Shown here: positions 8,296 to 16,464 of the stretch, in pieces | Layout: every line of letters begins with the position of its first letter | Position numbering within the stretch: position 1 is the first letter of the stretch | NCBI GenBank assembly: GCA_028700425.1 | Contig: JAQVSP010000004.1 | Span: 1 to 47,932 of the forward strand | Reading direction: 5' to 3' | Source of the DNA: Sphaerochaetaceae bacterium | Lineage (GTDB): Bacteria; Spirochaetota; Spirochaetia; Sphaerochaetales; Sphaerochaetaceae | Length of the DNA: 47,932 nt | Program-made: the position numbers and the translations under genes | The notes under the pieces: generated by a model | The model's input: the letters and a program-made list of their open reading frames with translations, nothing else | Told to the model about the DNA's origin: nothing | Database searches by the model: none

Positions 8296-9586
8296 AAAGG
8301 AATCTGGCAGACTCCTCTGCCTCTCTCAGGATCCGCTCCCTGTCGAGGGTGAGGTACTGTCCATTCTCATAGAGAATCCTTCCATTGACCATGGTCATGC
8401 ATACATCGCTGCCTTGGGCGCTGTAGGACAGTAGGGCAAGCGGGTCAAGGTTTGGCACAAGGTGGGGCTTATCCAGGTCGATAGCGCATATGTCAGCCTT
8501 CTTGCCTACCTCCAGAGAACCCGTATCAGGCCTGCCCTGCAGCAGAGCTCCGTTAGCTGTGGCCATCCTGAGCACTGTCTCTGGCTTCATCAAGGTCGGA
8601 TCGAGATGGTAGCCCTTGTGAATGATGGAGGCCAGATGCATCTCCTCAAGCATGTTGAGATTGTTGTTGCTCGCAGCTCCATCGGTTCCAAGAGCCACGT
8701 TGATTCCAGATCTGAGCATCTTGCCAATAGGAGCGAAACCGCTTCCCAGCTTCATGTTGCTGGATGGATTGTGTATTACGCTGACCTTGTTCTGAGCCAT
8801 TATGCTGATGTCTTCATCGCTTGCCCACACACAATGGGCCGCTGCTGTTGGGCTCTTGAAGGTGCCTAGATCTGCAAACCACCTTGTTGGAGTCTTGCCA
8901 AGCTGGGAAATGCAATCCTCATGCTCCTTTCTTGTCTCTGAGATGTGGACATGAAGACGTCCTCCATTGTCCAGGCAGTCCTCGCTGTAGCGTCTGGCTA
9001 TGAGATCCGTGATTGTGTACTGGGCATGGATGGAGAAGTCGATCCTCAGCCTGTCGTCAAAGGCCTTGTGAAAATCCTTGAAGAGCTCAATGCTTTCCCT
9101 GGCGGGTGCAAAGCTCTCATAGCGCATTGCAGTATCTGGGCAGGTGATGCACCTTGCGATGTTTGCCTTCATGCCGCTCTGCTCTACAACCGCTGTCATG
9201 TCCCTTGGCCTAAGGTACATGTCAGAGAAGCTGGTTGTGCCGGTTGCAATCATCTCCAGCATGGCAAGCTTCATGCCCACCTGAAGGTCCTGCACCCTCA
9301 TCCTGTCCTCTATTGGCCACATCTGATGCAGCCAGTCCTGAAGAGGCAGGTCGCTTCCCAGGCCTCTGAGCAGGACCATGCCAGAATGCCCATGGCTGTT
9401 GATAAGACCGGGAATCAGGAGCCTTGAGTGCATGTCCTTCTCTTCATCATATTTTTCTGTTGGCTTGCTGGAGCCAATATAGTCGATGGTGTCCCCTTCA
9501 ATCCCAAGATAGGAGTTCCTAAGACAGGTGAACGAACCTTCATAGGTAGCGATGATATCGGCGTTCTTCAAAAGCAATGTAGACAT
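8285..9586 (-). CDS. mtaD: 5-methylthioadenosine/S-adenosylhomocysteine deaminase (amidohydrolase)
   Basis: 433 aa, usual length for the MtaD/TrzN branch of the amidohydrolase superfamily. Metal-site motifs are in order: NSHGHSGM (His65, His67), HVHISET, AAHCVWASDEDI and GTDGAASNNNLNML. MtaD deaminates the adenine ring of methylthioadenosine, S-adenosylhomocysteine and often 5'-deoxyadenosine or adenosine to the inosine form, releasing ammonia, in the cytoplasm. The neighbour upstream in the operon is a 6-oxopurine nucleoside phosphorylase, so the product would pass straight on. It has a clear AAGGAG 5 nt before the ATG. The branch is certain; exact substrate preference is inferred. Confidence 0.88.
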   Translation of the reverse strand: MSTLLLKNADIIATYEGSFTCLRNSYLGIEGDTIDYIGSSKPTEKYDEEKDMHSRLLIPGLINSHGHSGMVLLRGLGSDLPLQDWLHQMWPIEDRMRVQDLQVGMKLAMLEMIATGTTSFSDMYLRPRDMTAVVEQSGMKANIARCITCPDTAMRYESFAPARESIELFKDFHKAFDDRLRIDFSIHAQYTITDLIARRYSEDCLDNGGRLHVHISETRKEHEDCISQLGKTPTRWFADLGTFKSPTAAAHCVWASDEDISIMAQNKVSVIHNPSSNMKLGSGFAPIGKMLRSGINVALGTDGAASNNNLNMLEEMHLASIIHKGYHLDPTLMKPETVLRMATANGALLQGRPDTGSLEVGKKADICAIDLDKPHLVPNLDPLALLSYSAQGSDVCMTMVNGRILYENGQYLTLDRERILREAEESARFLYGK

Positions 9587-9599
9587 ATTGACTCCTTCA

Positions 9600-10421
9600 T
9601 CAGATCCTGCTGATGACGCTCTTCATGTAAGAGGAGAAAGCTGAGGCGACCTTGCTTGCTGTCTCCTCGACCTCACCGCCTCCGACTGGGCCCTTCTTGA
9701 CACCAGCGGCCATGTTCGTGATAAGTGCAAAGGCAAGAACGCTCAGGCCGCAATGGGCAGCAGTAAGCGCCTCTGTTACAGTGGACATGCCTATGGCATC
9801 AGCGCCAAGCACCCTGGCAGCGCGTATTTCGGCAGGAGTCTCGAACTGTGGGCCTGGGAAGAACATGTAGATGCCTTCATGAAAGCGAATCGGAGAGCTT
9901 TCTGCGCACTTTCGGGCTATGTCGCGAAGAGCGGCTGTGTACATATCGCTGACATCGAAGAACCTCTTGCCGAACTGCTCAACATTAGGCCCTCTCATGG
10001 GGCTTCCGCCATAGAGCTTTATATGGTCGGATATGATCATCACATCTCCAGGCCTATAGCCCGTATTGACAGCTCCGGCTGCGTTGGTGAGAACCAGCCT
10101 GCTTATGCCAAGCAGCTTCAGGACCCTCACTGGAATGGAGAGCTGCTCCATGTCATAGCCCTCATAGAAGTGGAAGCGGCCTGACATGCAGGCAACGCTT
10201 CGGCCTTCGATGGTTCCTAGGATGAACTTGCCTGCGTGACCTGGTGCTGAGGAGGTCAGGAAGTTTGGAATCTCGCTGTAGGGAATCTCCACCGGGTTTT
10301 CGATCTGTTGGGCAAAGGGTCCTAGCCCTGTACCAAGGATTATGCCGATCTCTGGGCGGATGCTTGTCCTGGACAGGATGTAGTCGGCGCTTTTCTTGTA
10401 GTGCTCGTATGTATAATTCAT
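9600..10421 (-). CDS. punA: Purine nucleoside phosphorylase, trimeric class, altered 5' site
   Basis: 273 aa enzyme that splits purine nucleosides with phosphate into base and (deoxy)ribose-1-phosphate. Motifs in order: GTGLGPFAQQI (phosphate loop), SAPGHAGKF, SGRFHFYEGY, NAAGAVNTGYRPGDVM, GMSTVTEAL and ITNMAAG. Asn236 is the residue that selects 6-oxopurines (equivalent to human Asn243), so hypoxanthine/guanine nucleosides are expected substrates rather than adenine ones. The usual THDEV or NHEEV motif reads GGGEV here, so the His that binds the ribose 5'-hydroxyl (human His257) is Gly248. That would favour nucleosides lacking a 5'-OH, such as methylthioinosine or 5'-deoxyinosine, which the adjacent MtaD could make. 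SD AGAGGAA precedes the ATG. Confidence 0.93.
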   Translation of the reverse strand: MNYTYEHYKKSADYILSRTSIRPEIGIILGTGLGPFAQQIENPVEIPYSEIPNFLTSSAPGHAGKFILGTIEGRSVACMSGRFHFYEGYDMEQLSIPVRVLKLLGISRLVLTNAAGAVNTGYRPGDVMIISDHIKLYGGSPMRGPNVEQFGKRFFDVSDMYTAALRDIARKCAESSPIRFHEGIYMFFPGPQFETPAEIRAARVLGADAIGMSTVTEALTAAHCGLSVLAFALITNMAAGVKKGPVGGGEVEETASKVASAFSSYMKSVISRI

Positions 10422-10431
10422 TCTATTTCCT

Positions 10432-11349
10432 CTAGGCTGATTTCTGGATGCCTTTTCTCTTGTTCCTTATGATCATGATTATTCCGAAGATCGTCATGGC
10501 GATCACTGTGCAGAAGTAGGGGAAGGACTCTGTGAAATAGGAGTTGATGTAGGTCTGCAGCGTCTTGGACATTGAGATTGTAGCTCCAAAGAACAGGGAG
10601 GAGAAGATGGCTGCAATAGGATGAGCCTGGGCCATGCTGGCGGCTCCCATGGCTATGAAGCCTCTTCCTGCTGTCATGTTCTCCACAAAGACCGTGACCA
10701 TGCCCATGCACTGGGCAAGCCCTCCAAGTGCGCACAGCGCTCCTGAGACCAGGATTGAGTTGAACTGGATCCTCTGTGACTTGACTCCCAGGCTCTTTGC
10801 CGCCTCGAAGCTTATTCCTACCGACCTGAGATGAAAGCCCCGTACGGTCTTGAACAGGTACAGAAAGACAAGAATCGCTGTTATATAGCCAAGGTAGTCA
10901 AGTATGCTCAGGCTCTCGAACATCCTGTTTACAAAGGACAGGCTCCCGATCTTGAGGCTGAGCTTAGGAAGGGCGACCATTCCGTTTCCCTGGATGGTTC
11001 CCCTGGTGCCGAAGATGACCTGCATCAGAAAGGAGGTGGCGCTCTGGACAAGCAAATTGATGGAGGTTCCGACCACCATGTCCCTGACTCCCAGGCTTAT
11101 CTGGAAGACAGCGACCAGAAGGGCAACAAGCATTCCCGCTCCAATTGCTGCCATCGTTGACAGAATCACGCTGTGCGTGAAGTAGTTGGTGACTATGGCG
11201 GCAAAGGAAGCTGCAAGCATCTGGCCTTCCAGCGCTACGTTGAACACGTTGCATCTTGTGCAGTAAAGGCTTCCCAGCGCTGCAAACAATATGGGAGTGG
11301 AATAGCGGAGAGTGGAGTTGATCACGGCTGCGACGAACAGGGAATTCAT
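10432..11349 (-). CDS. nupQ: Nucleoside ABC transporter permease (NupQ-like)
   Basis: 305 aa inner-membrane permease of the BPD_transp_2 family with about 8-9 hydrophobic segments. The stretch NVFNVALEGQMLAASFAA and the later GLAQCMGMVTVFVENMTAGRGFIAMGAA are characteristic of the second permease of BMP-type nucleoside importers. It pairs with the permease encoded just upstream; the two genes overlap by 4 bp (ATGA). An AAGGAGG lies 7 nt before the ATG. Confidence 0.92.
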   Translation of the reverse strand: MNSLFVAAVINSTLRYSTPILFAALGSLYCTRCNVFNVALEGQMLAASFAAIVTNYFTHSVILSTMAAIGAGMLVALLVAVFQISLGVRDMVVGTSINLLVQSATSFLMQVIFGTRGTIQGNGMVALPKLSLKIGSLSFVNRMFESLSILDYLGYITAILVFLYLFKTVRGFHLRSVGISFEAAKSLGVKSQRIQFNSILVSGALCALGGLAQCMGMVTVFVENMTAGRGFIAMGAASMAQAHPIAAIFSSLFFGATISMSKTLQTYINSYFTESFPYFCTVIAMTIFGIIMIIRNKRKGIQKSA

Positions 11350-12419
11350 GCCTTTCCTCCTTTGGAGAAAACAGTGAAGTCAAGGACTATCTTGACGGAG
11401 ACAAAAAGGGTGATGCAGCACTGGATTATGTCCGATATCTGCATTGGAAGCCCTACTGCCCTCTGAAGCGCCTGGCCGCCTATGCTCAGGCCGGCAAGGA
11501 AAATGGAGTAGACTAGGGTCAGCAGCGGGTTGTACTTGGCAATGAGCATGGCCATAAGCCCTGTCCAGGCATAGCCTGTGGTAGTGAACATGGCATTGAC
11601 ATAGCGATATCTGGCTCCAAAGATCTCGATGCAGGCTGCAAAGCCGCATATGGCGCCGGAGAGGCCCATTGTCGTGAACATCATCTTGGCTGATTTAATG
11701 CCTCCATAGCTTGCAAACTTGCGGTTGAGGCCGGTTATCTTCGACTCATAGCCAAAGCGTGTCTTCTTGAGAATGAAGTAGATCAGCACTACAGCCGCTA
11801 TGGCTACAAACACACCTATGTTCATCGCGTTCTTCTTGGAGAACCTGAAGAAGCGCATGGCTGCATCTATCTGGGGTGACTGGAAGGCAAGCCCATCGCC
11901 TGCGGTATCCTTGATTGGATAGGCGACAAAGTAGTCGGTGATGTAGTTGGTGGCGTAGTTCAGCATCAAGGTCGTGATTATCAATGAGGCATTGAACTTA
12001 TAGTCAAGGAAGGTCGGAATAAGAGCCCAAAGGGCTCCTGCCGCCATTCCCACAGCAAAGCAGAGAATTGTGGTAAGGGGAGTCTTGACAGGGAAGAACA
12101 AGGCTACCAGCGTGGCGCAAAGGCCGCCTACGCACATCTGGCCTTGCATGCCAAGGTTGATGTAGCCTGCCCGCCAGGCGACTGCAGCTCCCACGCCGCT
12201 GAGCATTATTGGCGCTGACCGAACCAGGGTCTGGGCCAGGTAATAGGGATCGAGGAAGGACTTGGCGAACATCTGCCTATAGGCATAAAGCGGGCTTGTC
12301 CCGACTGCGAGCATGATGAGGGCTCCCAGCATCAGGCCGCCTAAAATGGCAATCACCGGCGACAGAATATTCTGAAGCATTCTCTTTCTTTGCAAGGCCT
12401 TTATGCTGCTGTCAGTCAT
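11346..12419 (-). CDS. nupP: Nucleoside ABC transporter permease (NupP-like)
   Basis: 357 aa, first permease of the importer. The N-terminus KRMLQNILSPVIAILGGLMLGALIML and the region PIMLSGVGAAVAWRAGYINLGMQGQM are typical of YufP/NupP proteins, with about ten membrane segments. It forms the channel with NupQ, powered by the fused ATPase. The start overlaps the ATPase 3' end by 8 bp and the stop overlaps nupQ by 4 bp, so the three are translated as a coupled set. AGGAGG precedes the start. Confidence 0.92.
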   Translation of the reverse strand: MTDSSIKALQRKRMLQNILSPVIAILGGLMLGALIMLAVGTSPLYAYRQMFAKSFLDPYYLAQTLVRSAPIMLSGVGAAVAWRAGYINLGMQGQMCVGGLCATLVALFFPVKTPLTTILCFAVGMAAGALWALIPTFLDYKFNASLIITTLMLNYATNYITDYFVAYPIKDTAGDGLAFQSPQIDAAMRFFRFSKKNAMNIGVFVAIAAVVLIYFILKKTRFGYESKITGLNRKFASYGGIKSAKMMFTTMGLSGAICGFAACIEIFGARYRYVNAMFTTTGYAWTGLMAMLIAKYNPLLTLVYSIFLAGLSIGGQALQRAVGLPMQISDIIQCCITLFVSVKIVLDFTVFSKGGKA

Positions 12420-13920
12420 TGAGCTTGCCTCCTACCATCAATAATCCTATCTGCTCAGCCTTTGCGCTCTGTCTTGTGAACTCGCCGGCGATTCGCCCTT
12501 CGTAGATTACATAGATTCTGTCTGAAAGCTCAAGGATCTCCGACAGCTCTGAGGATATCAGCAGCACCGATCCTCCGCTTGCCCTCTTGTCCAGAAGCTT
12601 GCCATGGATGTAGTCAATGGCTCCAATGTCGATGCCGCGAGTCGGCTCGGCTGCCAAGAGCAGGGGAGAGTCCTGGAACATCTCTCTTGCCACTATGAGC
12701 TTCTGGGCATTTCCGCCTGAAAGCTCATGCATCTCCTGCCTGTCGGAGAGATAGCGTACGTCATAGGCCTTCATCATCGTCTCTGCGTACTCTGCGACTC
12801 CCTTGCTTCTGAATATTCCGCGCTTCATGAGCTTCTCGTTGCCGTTGTAATGGGCCATTATGCAGTTCTCGGCAAGAGTGGCCTCCGAGGCGCTTCCCCA
12901 AAGGTATCTGTCCTCTGGGATGCATGCACAGCCCGATTGCCTTATCTGGCTTGCACTTAGATTGGTGACATCTGCATCGCCTATGAAGACCTGGCCAGAG
13001 GAAAGGCGCCTTAGGCCGGTGATGCACTGGATGAGCTCGCTCTGGCCGTTTCCGCTTACACCGGCGATTCCCACTATCTCGCCCTCATCCACATGAAGGC
13101 TCAGGCTGTCCAGGACCCTCTTGGATCCCTGGCCCATGAGAACCAGGTCCCTGACATCCAGGCATCTTCTGCCCTTTTCCACGGCCTCGATCTCGCGAGG
13201 CCTTATCTGGTGGCCGACCATCAGGAAGGACATCTCGTCGATTGAGGTGTCCTTGCAGGCCATCTCCTTGACAACACTGCCGCTTCTCATGACCATGACA
13301 CGGTCGGCAGTGGCCATGACCTCGTTGAGCTTGTGGGTGATCAGTATTATGCTCTTGCCCTTTGCCTTGAGGTCCCTGATGGTCTGAAGCAGGTCATCGA
13401 TCTCCTGGGGCGTCAGCACTGCAGAGGGCTCATCGAATATGATGATGTCTACGCCCTGATGCAGGACCTTGAGAATCTCAATTCGCTGCTGCAGCCCCAC
13501 TGGGCACTGGGACACCTTGGCATCCGGGTCAATCCTGAGCCCATACTGGCGTGACAGCTCAAGAGTTCTCTGGCGTGCCTTTCTTCGATCGAATACCATG
13601 CCCTTTCTTGGCTCATGGGCATAGACTATGTTTTCAGCAGCCGTGAAAGGAGGAAAGAGCATGAAGTGCTGCTGCACCATCCCGATTCCGTGTGCGATGG
13701 CATCATGTGGCGAGCGGAATTCCACCTCCCTGTCATTGATGAGGATCCTCCCGGAGTTCATAGGCTCCAGGCCATACAGGATCTTCATGAGGGTGCTCTT
13801 GCCAGCGCCATTCTCGCCAACAACAGCGAGAATCTCGCCCTTGTCAAGAGTGAGATTCACCGAATCGTTTGCGACCAAGGACCCATAGGTCTTGGTAATG
13901 TTTTCCATCTTGATGAGCAT
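12412..13920 (-). CDS. nupO: Nucleoside ABC transporter ATPase, two fused domains (NupO-like)
   Basis: 502 aa with two ABC domains in tandem, as in sugar and nucleoside importers of the YufO/RbsA type. Domain 1 has a full Walker A (GENGAGKST, about residues 36-44), Q-loop QQHFMLF, Walker B IIIFDEPSAVLT and a degenerate signature (PVGLQQR). Domain 2 has a degenerate Walker A (GVSGNGQSE, no Lys) but a good signature (LSGGNAQK), so one composite ATP site is probably non-catalytic, as is usual in this family. The ATG at 13920 follows AAAGGAA at a somewhat long distance; an ATG four codons later is possible. A hairpin separates it from the binding-protein gene upstream. Confidence 0.94.
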   Translation of the reverse strand: MLIKMENITKTYGSLVANDSVNLTLDKGEILAVVGENGAGKSTLMKILYGLEPMNSGRILINDREVEFRSPHDAIAHGIGMVQQHFMLFPPFTAAENIVYAHEPRKGMVFDRRKARQRTLELSRQYGLRIDPDAKVSQCPVGLQQRIEILKVLHQGVDIIIFDEPSAVLTPQEIDDLLQTIRDLKAKGKSIILITHKLNEVMATADRVMVMRSGSVVKEMACKDTSIDEMSFLMVGHQIRPREIEAVEKGRRCLDVRDLVLMGQGSKRVLDSLSLHVDEGEIVGIAGVSGNGQSELIQCITGLRRLSSGQVFIGDADVTNLSASQIRQSGCACIPEDRYLWGSASEATLAENCIMAHYNGNEKLMKRGIFRSKGVAEYAETMMKAYDVRYLSDRQEMHELSGGNAQKLIVAREMFQDSPLLLAAEPTRGIDIGAIDYIHGKLLDKRASGGSVLLISSELSEILELSDRIYVIYEGRIAGEFTRQSAKAEQIGLLMVGGKLND

Positions 13921-13956
13921 AAGCTGTCTTCATTCCTTTCGCTGCGGCTGAAAGAA

Positions 13957-13983
13957 GGCAAAGCAGCCTGACGCTGCCTTGCC
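13957..13983 (-). terminator. Hairpin between binding-protein and ATPase genes
   Basis: On the minus strand GGCAAGGCAGC pairs with GCTGCTTTGCC (11 bp with one G-U) around a 5-nt loop, followed by TTCTTTC. A hairpin here would stabilise or partly terminate the message so that more binding protein than transporter is made. This is the usual arrangement for importers. Confidence 0.65.
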
Positions 13984-13999
13984 CTTGTCTTATTCTGGT

Positions 14000-15052
14000 T
14001 TATCTTCCGATGAGCGGAATGAGCTGATTGAGATCCTCTGGCTCTGTGGGCATTGTCCTCATGTCGATCTCGCCGCTGGCAAGCTTCTTTACCACTTCCT
14101 TGAGGTATGCGACATCAGCATCGCTGAGGCGGGAGGAGCGTGGGTTCACGCTGTCCTGTGTGGCCCATACGGCGCCGATGGCTCCGTCGGAGACGCCGAG
14201 CGACTCGTTTTTGCTGTCCCATTCATTGTTCATGAACTTGTCGATCATGTACTGGATGGATGGGTTTGCGCCCTTTATCTGGCTGGAGACGATCCATGGA
14301 TTGTTCGGGTCGGTCATGTCGACGTCCTGGCCTGCTGTCCAGAAGCCCTTCTCCTTGGCTGCCTGGAATGTGCCATAGTCGCCGCCGGCGGCGCAGGAGT
14401 TGATGAACCTGCATCCAAGCTCATACTGCTGAAGCGCAAGCTCGTAGGCAAGGTTGACTTCTGAGTAGCCATAGACATAGTTGAAGGTGAACCTTGCCTC
14501 TGGATCTACAGAGAGAACACCCTGTGCATAGCCATAGCGCCACTTCAGAGAGCTCTCGTTCTGGGAGACGTTGATGCAGCCGTAGTTGTGGCTCTCGCCG
14601 TCGACAACCAATGCAGCAATGACGCCGATGAGGTAGGCGCCTTCGCCCTCGAAGTACTGGATGCACTTGACCTTGTCAGAGTCTGTCAGGGTGTCGATGA
14701 TTCCGAATGCGATGTCATCGTAGATCTCCGCCAGCTCGCTGATGATGGATCCGGCTTCCCAGCTTCCAGCCAGGATGAGGTCGTAGCCTTCGTTTGCGGC
14801 AGCGCGGGCATTTTCCTCATACTCAGCGCTTCCCTTGCACTCAACCACTGTGCCCTTGATGTTCCAGCGAGCACATGCTTCCTCGAAGCCTGCGATGCCT
14901 TCGTTGATGTAGGCGCTTGTTCCCTTTGGATTGGTGATCAAGGCTGCCCTGACCTGCTCTGCTGGCTCGGCGGCTTTCTCCTGTGTTGCTGTGGCGAAAG
15001 CTGCTGATGCGATGACTAGCAGCACAAGTAGAACGAACATGATTCTCTTCAT
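14000..15052 (-). CDS. BMP-family nucleoside-binding protein
   Basis: 350 aa periplasmic substrate-binding protein of the Bmp/Med/TmpC family. It has a signal peptide (MKRIMFVLLVLLVIASAAFA, cleavage before TATQ) with no lipobox Cys, so it looks soluble in the periplasm rather than a lipoprotein as in Treponema TmpC. Family signs are ALITNPKG near the mature start, YDLILAGSWEAGSIISELAE, and NSCAAGGDYGTFQAAKEKGFWTAGQDVDMTD. It should deliver purine nucleosides, or here perhaps 5'-modified ones, to NupPQ. The ATG at 15052 is preferred over a TTG at 15076 because GGAAGGAG sits 6 nt upstream. It lies 20 bp after the isomerase-like gene. Confidence 0.93.
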   Translation of the reverse strand: MKRIMFVLLVLLVIASAAFATATQEKAAEPAEQVRAALITNPKGTSAYINEGIAGFEEACARWNIKGTVVECKGSAEYEENARAAANEGYDLILAGSWEAGSIISELAEIYDDIAFGIIDTLTDSDKVKCIQYFEGEGAYLIGVIAALVVDGESHNYGCINVSQNESSLKWRYGYAQGVLSVDPEARFTFNYVYGYSEVNLAYELALQQYELGCRFINSCAAGGDYGTFQAAKEKGFWTAGQDVDMTDPNNPWIVSSQIKGANPSIQYMIDKFMNNEWDSKNESLGVSDGAIGAVWATQDSVNPRSSRLSDADVAYLKEVVKKLASGEIDMRTMPTEPEDLNQLIPLIGR

Positions 15053-15072
15053 TTTCTTCTCCTTCCTTATTT

Positions 15073-16311
15073 TCAATAGCTTGCGCTATCTTCGATCATT
15101 GTACAACGATTTGGGGAAATCGGCCTTGCCCATTTGATGAATTCATTGAGCTCTGTGCAATAGTCTCCAATGCAGATGATCTGGTGATTGTTTATAGGCC
15201 TTGTCATCATGCCCTGTATGCCGTCTATGAAAAGCTCCAGCTGGGTCCTGCAGTTGAGAGGGCAGGAGGGGCTTGAGGCAAAGACGCCCTTTTTCACCGA
15301 ATAAGCCAAGAGGCTCTCCCTGCACTTGAATACAGTGTAATCGCCGGGGCCGAAAACGCCCTTGATGGCTACTGACAGGCCGCTTTCAAAATGGGTGGAC
15401 AGCTCATAGCTCTGCGTCATGTCCAAGGGCAAGGTGCAATGGGCGAATGTCATCGTGCCTTTCTCGGCATCGACGTTGCATGGGTTGGCCATGAAGCAGG
15501 GCTGGGAGGATACGGCATTGAGAATTACCATGGATACAAGCGATCTTGCATCTGCTTCGCAGGCGCTGACTATGCCTTCCTTGTTTAGGATCGAAAGAGC
15601 AAGACAGCCTGTGGATCCAGTGTCAAGCAGGTCGAAGCACTTCAAGGCAATGGCATCAAGGCCTTGGGCCTTGATGATCCTCTTAAGCGCTCCATATATG
15701 AAGAGAGCCCTGCGTATCTCATCTCTCTGAAGAGGGGATCCTGCCTTGGCCATCAGGGCATCGGTCGACGGGCAGTCTTCATACCGGCACAGCCCAATCT
15801 CTCTTCTCAGGTCTTCCATGCCTACAAAGCTGAGCTTGGCTCCAAGGGTGGAGGAGAGATCGGCGACAGAGAAGTCGCTCAGGTCCTCGGCATTGCAGCC
15901 AATGATGCCAAGATGCATGAGAGAAACCTTCCTGATGGCGTTGATGGCAGCATGAATCTGCAGAAAGCGCTTGGCAATGGCCTGCACCGACCCATAGAGG
16001 ATCTCGCCCTTCAAGCCCCTTTCGTTGAGCAGGTACATGATCTCAAGGCAGCAGGGAATTGAGTTGTCATAAGGGGTGGAAAGGAGGATGTATGGCCCTT
16101 TGGTGCTCTTGAGAAGCTCCTTGAAGTCCCCTAAAGTCCCGCCTGAGCTCACAAGCACAGCTGTGAAGCTTTCCCTGCTGACCTGCTCGGCGCTTCCAGG
16201 ATCCAGCCTGAAGCCAAGGCATGAACTCAGCTCATCAAGGTACTTTTCAGCGAACTTCAGCAGGTGAGGCCTGCTCGATTCGATGTGGGAGACCAGTAGG
16301 GTGATTTTCAT
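15073..16311 (-). CDS. L-fucose isomerase-like protein
   Basis: 412 aa, distantly like the L-fucose/L-arabinose isomerase fold proteins that interconvert aldose and ketose sugars using Mn2+. The recognisable part is residues about 245-370: KCFDLLDTGSTGCLALSIL, a metal-binding type CEAD (in SACEADARSL), MANPCNVD, and the closing GTMTFAHCTLPLDM. The N-terminal half (SHIESSRPHLLKFAEKYL, VSSGGTLGDFKELL) matches the substrate-binding Rossmann-like domains. The start at 16311 has AAGGAGG 6 nt upstream and a TTGACA promoter; an open extension farther upstream is not coding. It heads the nucleoside operon, so its substrate is probably a sugar released from a nucleoside, but the function is unassigned. 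Confidence 0.7.
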   Translation of the reverse strand: MKITLLVSHIESSRPHLLKFAEKYLDELSSCLGFRLDPGSAEQVSRESFTAVLVSSGGTLGDFKELLKSTKGPYILLSTPYDNSIPCCLEIMYLLNERGLKGEILYGSVQAIAKRFLQIHAAINAIRKVSLMHLGIIGCNAEDLSDFSVADLSSTLGAKLSFVGMEDLRREIGLCRYEDCPSTDALMAKAGSPLQRDEIRRALFIYGALKRIIKAQGLDAIALKCFDLLDTGSTGCLALSILNKEGIVSACEADARSLVSMVILNAVSSQPCFMANPCNVDAEKGTMTFAHCTLPLDMTQSYELSTHFESGLSVAIKGVFGPGDYTVFKCRESLLAYSVKKGVFASSPSCPLNCRTQLELFIDGIQGMMTRPINNHQIICIGDYCTELNEFIKWARPISPNRCTMIEDSASY

Positions 16312-16317
16312 CAGCAA

Positions 16318-16324
16318 CCTCCTT
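16318..16324 (-). promoter_or_regulatory. Ribosome binding site deciding the isomerase start
   Basis: AAGGAGG on the minus strand, 6 nt before the ATG at 16311. It fixes the start of the fucose-isomerase-like gene. Confidence 0.85.
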
Positions 16325-16335
16325 GAGACCCTTTT

Positions 16336-16364
16336 AGTATCGAGAAGAAGCATCTTGTTGTCAA
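16336..16364 (-). promoter_or_regulatory. Promoter of the nucleoside operon
   Basis: Minus strand: -35 TTGACA (16364-16359), 17-bp spacer, -10 GATACT (16341-16336). It gives a leader of roughly 20 nt that ends in the strong Shine-Dalgarno. There is no room for a riboswitch. Confidence 0.7.
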
Positions 16365-16372
16365 TCTGGTAA

Positions 16373-16422
16373 TTTTTGGCAAAACCACTTTTTTTGTTGA
16401 ATTTTGTTGCTTTAGCCAAAAA
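16373..16422. promoter_or_regulatory. Candidate DeoR-type operator region
   Basis: An 8-bp inverted repeat, TTTTTGGC (16373-16380) and GCCAAAAA (16415-16422), encloses two direct copies of TTTTGTTG (16392-16399 and 16402-16409) exactly 10 bp apart, one helical turn. The block sits between the two divergent promoters, just upstream of both -35 elements, so the adjacent DeoR regulator is the obvious ligand. Confidence 0.55.
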
Positions 16423-16428
16423 AGCACC

Positions 16429-16457
16429 TTGGAAAATCCAATCTGGCATGCTATCAT
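16429..16457 (+). promoter_or_regulatory. Promoter of the DeoR-type regulator
   Basis: -35-like TTGGAA (16429-16434), 17-bp spacer, -10 TATCAT (16452-16457). The ATG is 7 nt after the -10, so transcription would start at or next to the start codon (leaderless). Confidence 0.6.
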
Positions 16458-16464
16458 CCCAGCC

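Noticed and set aside
16312-16372. Purine or other riboswitch in front of the nucleoside operon
   Set aside because: The leader between the promoter and start is about 20-25 nt, too short for any known aptamer.
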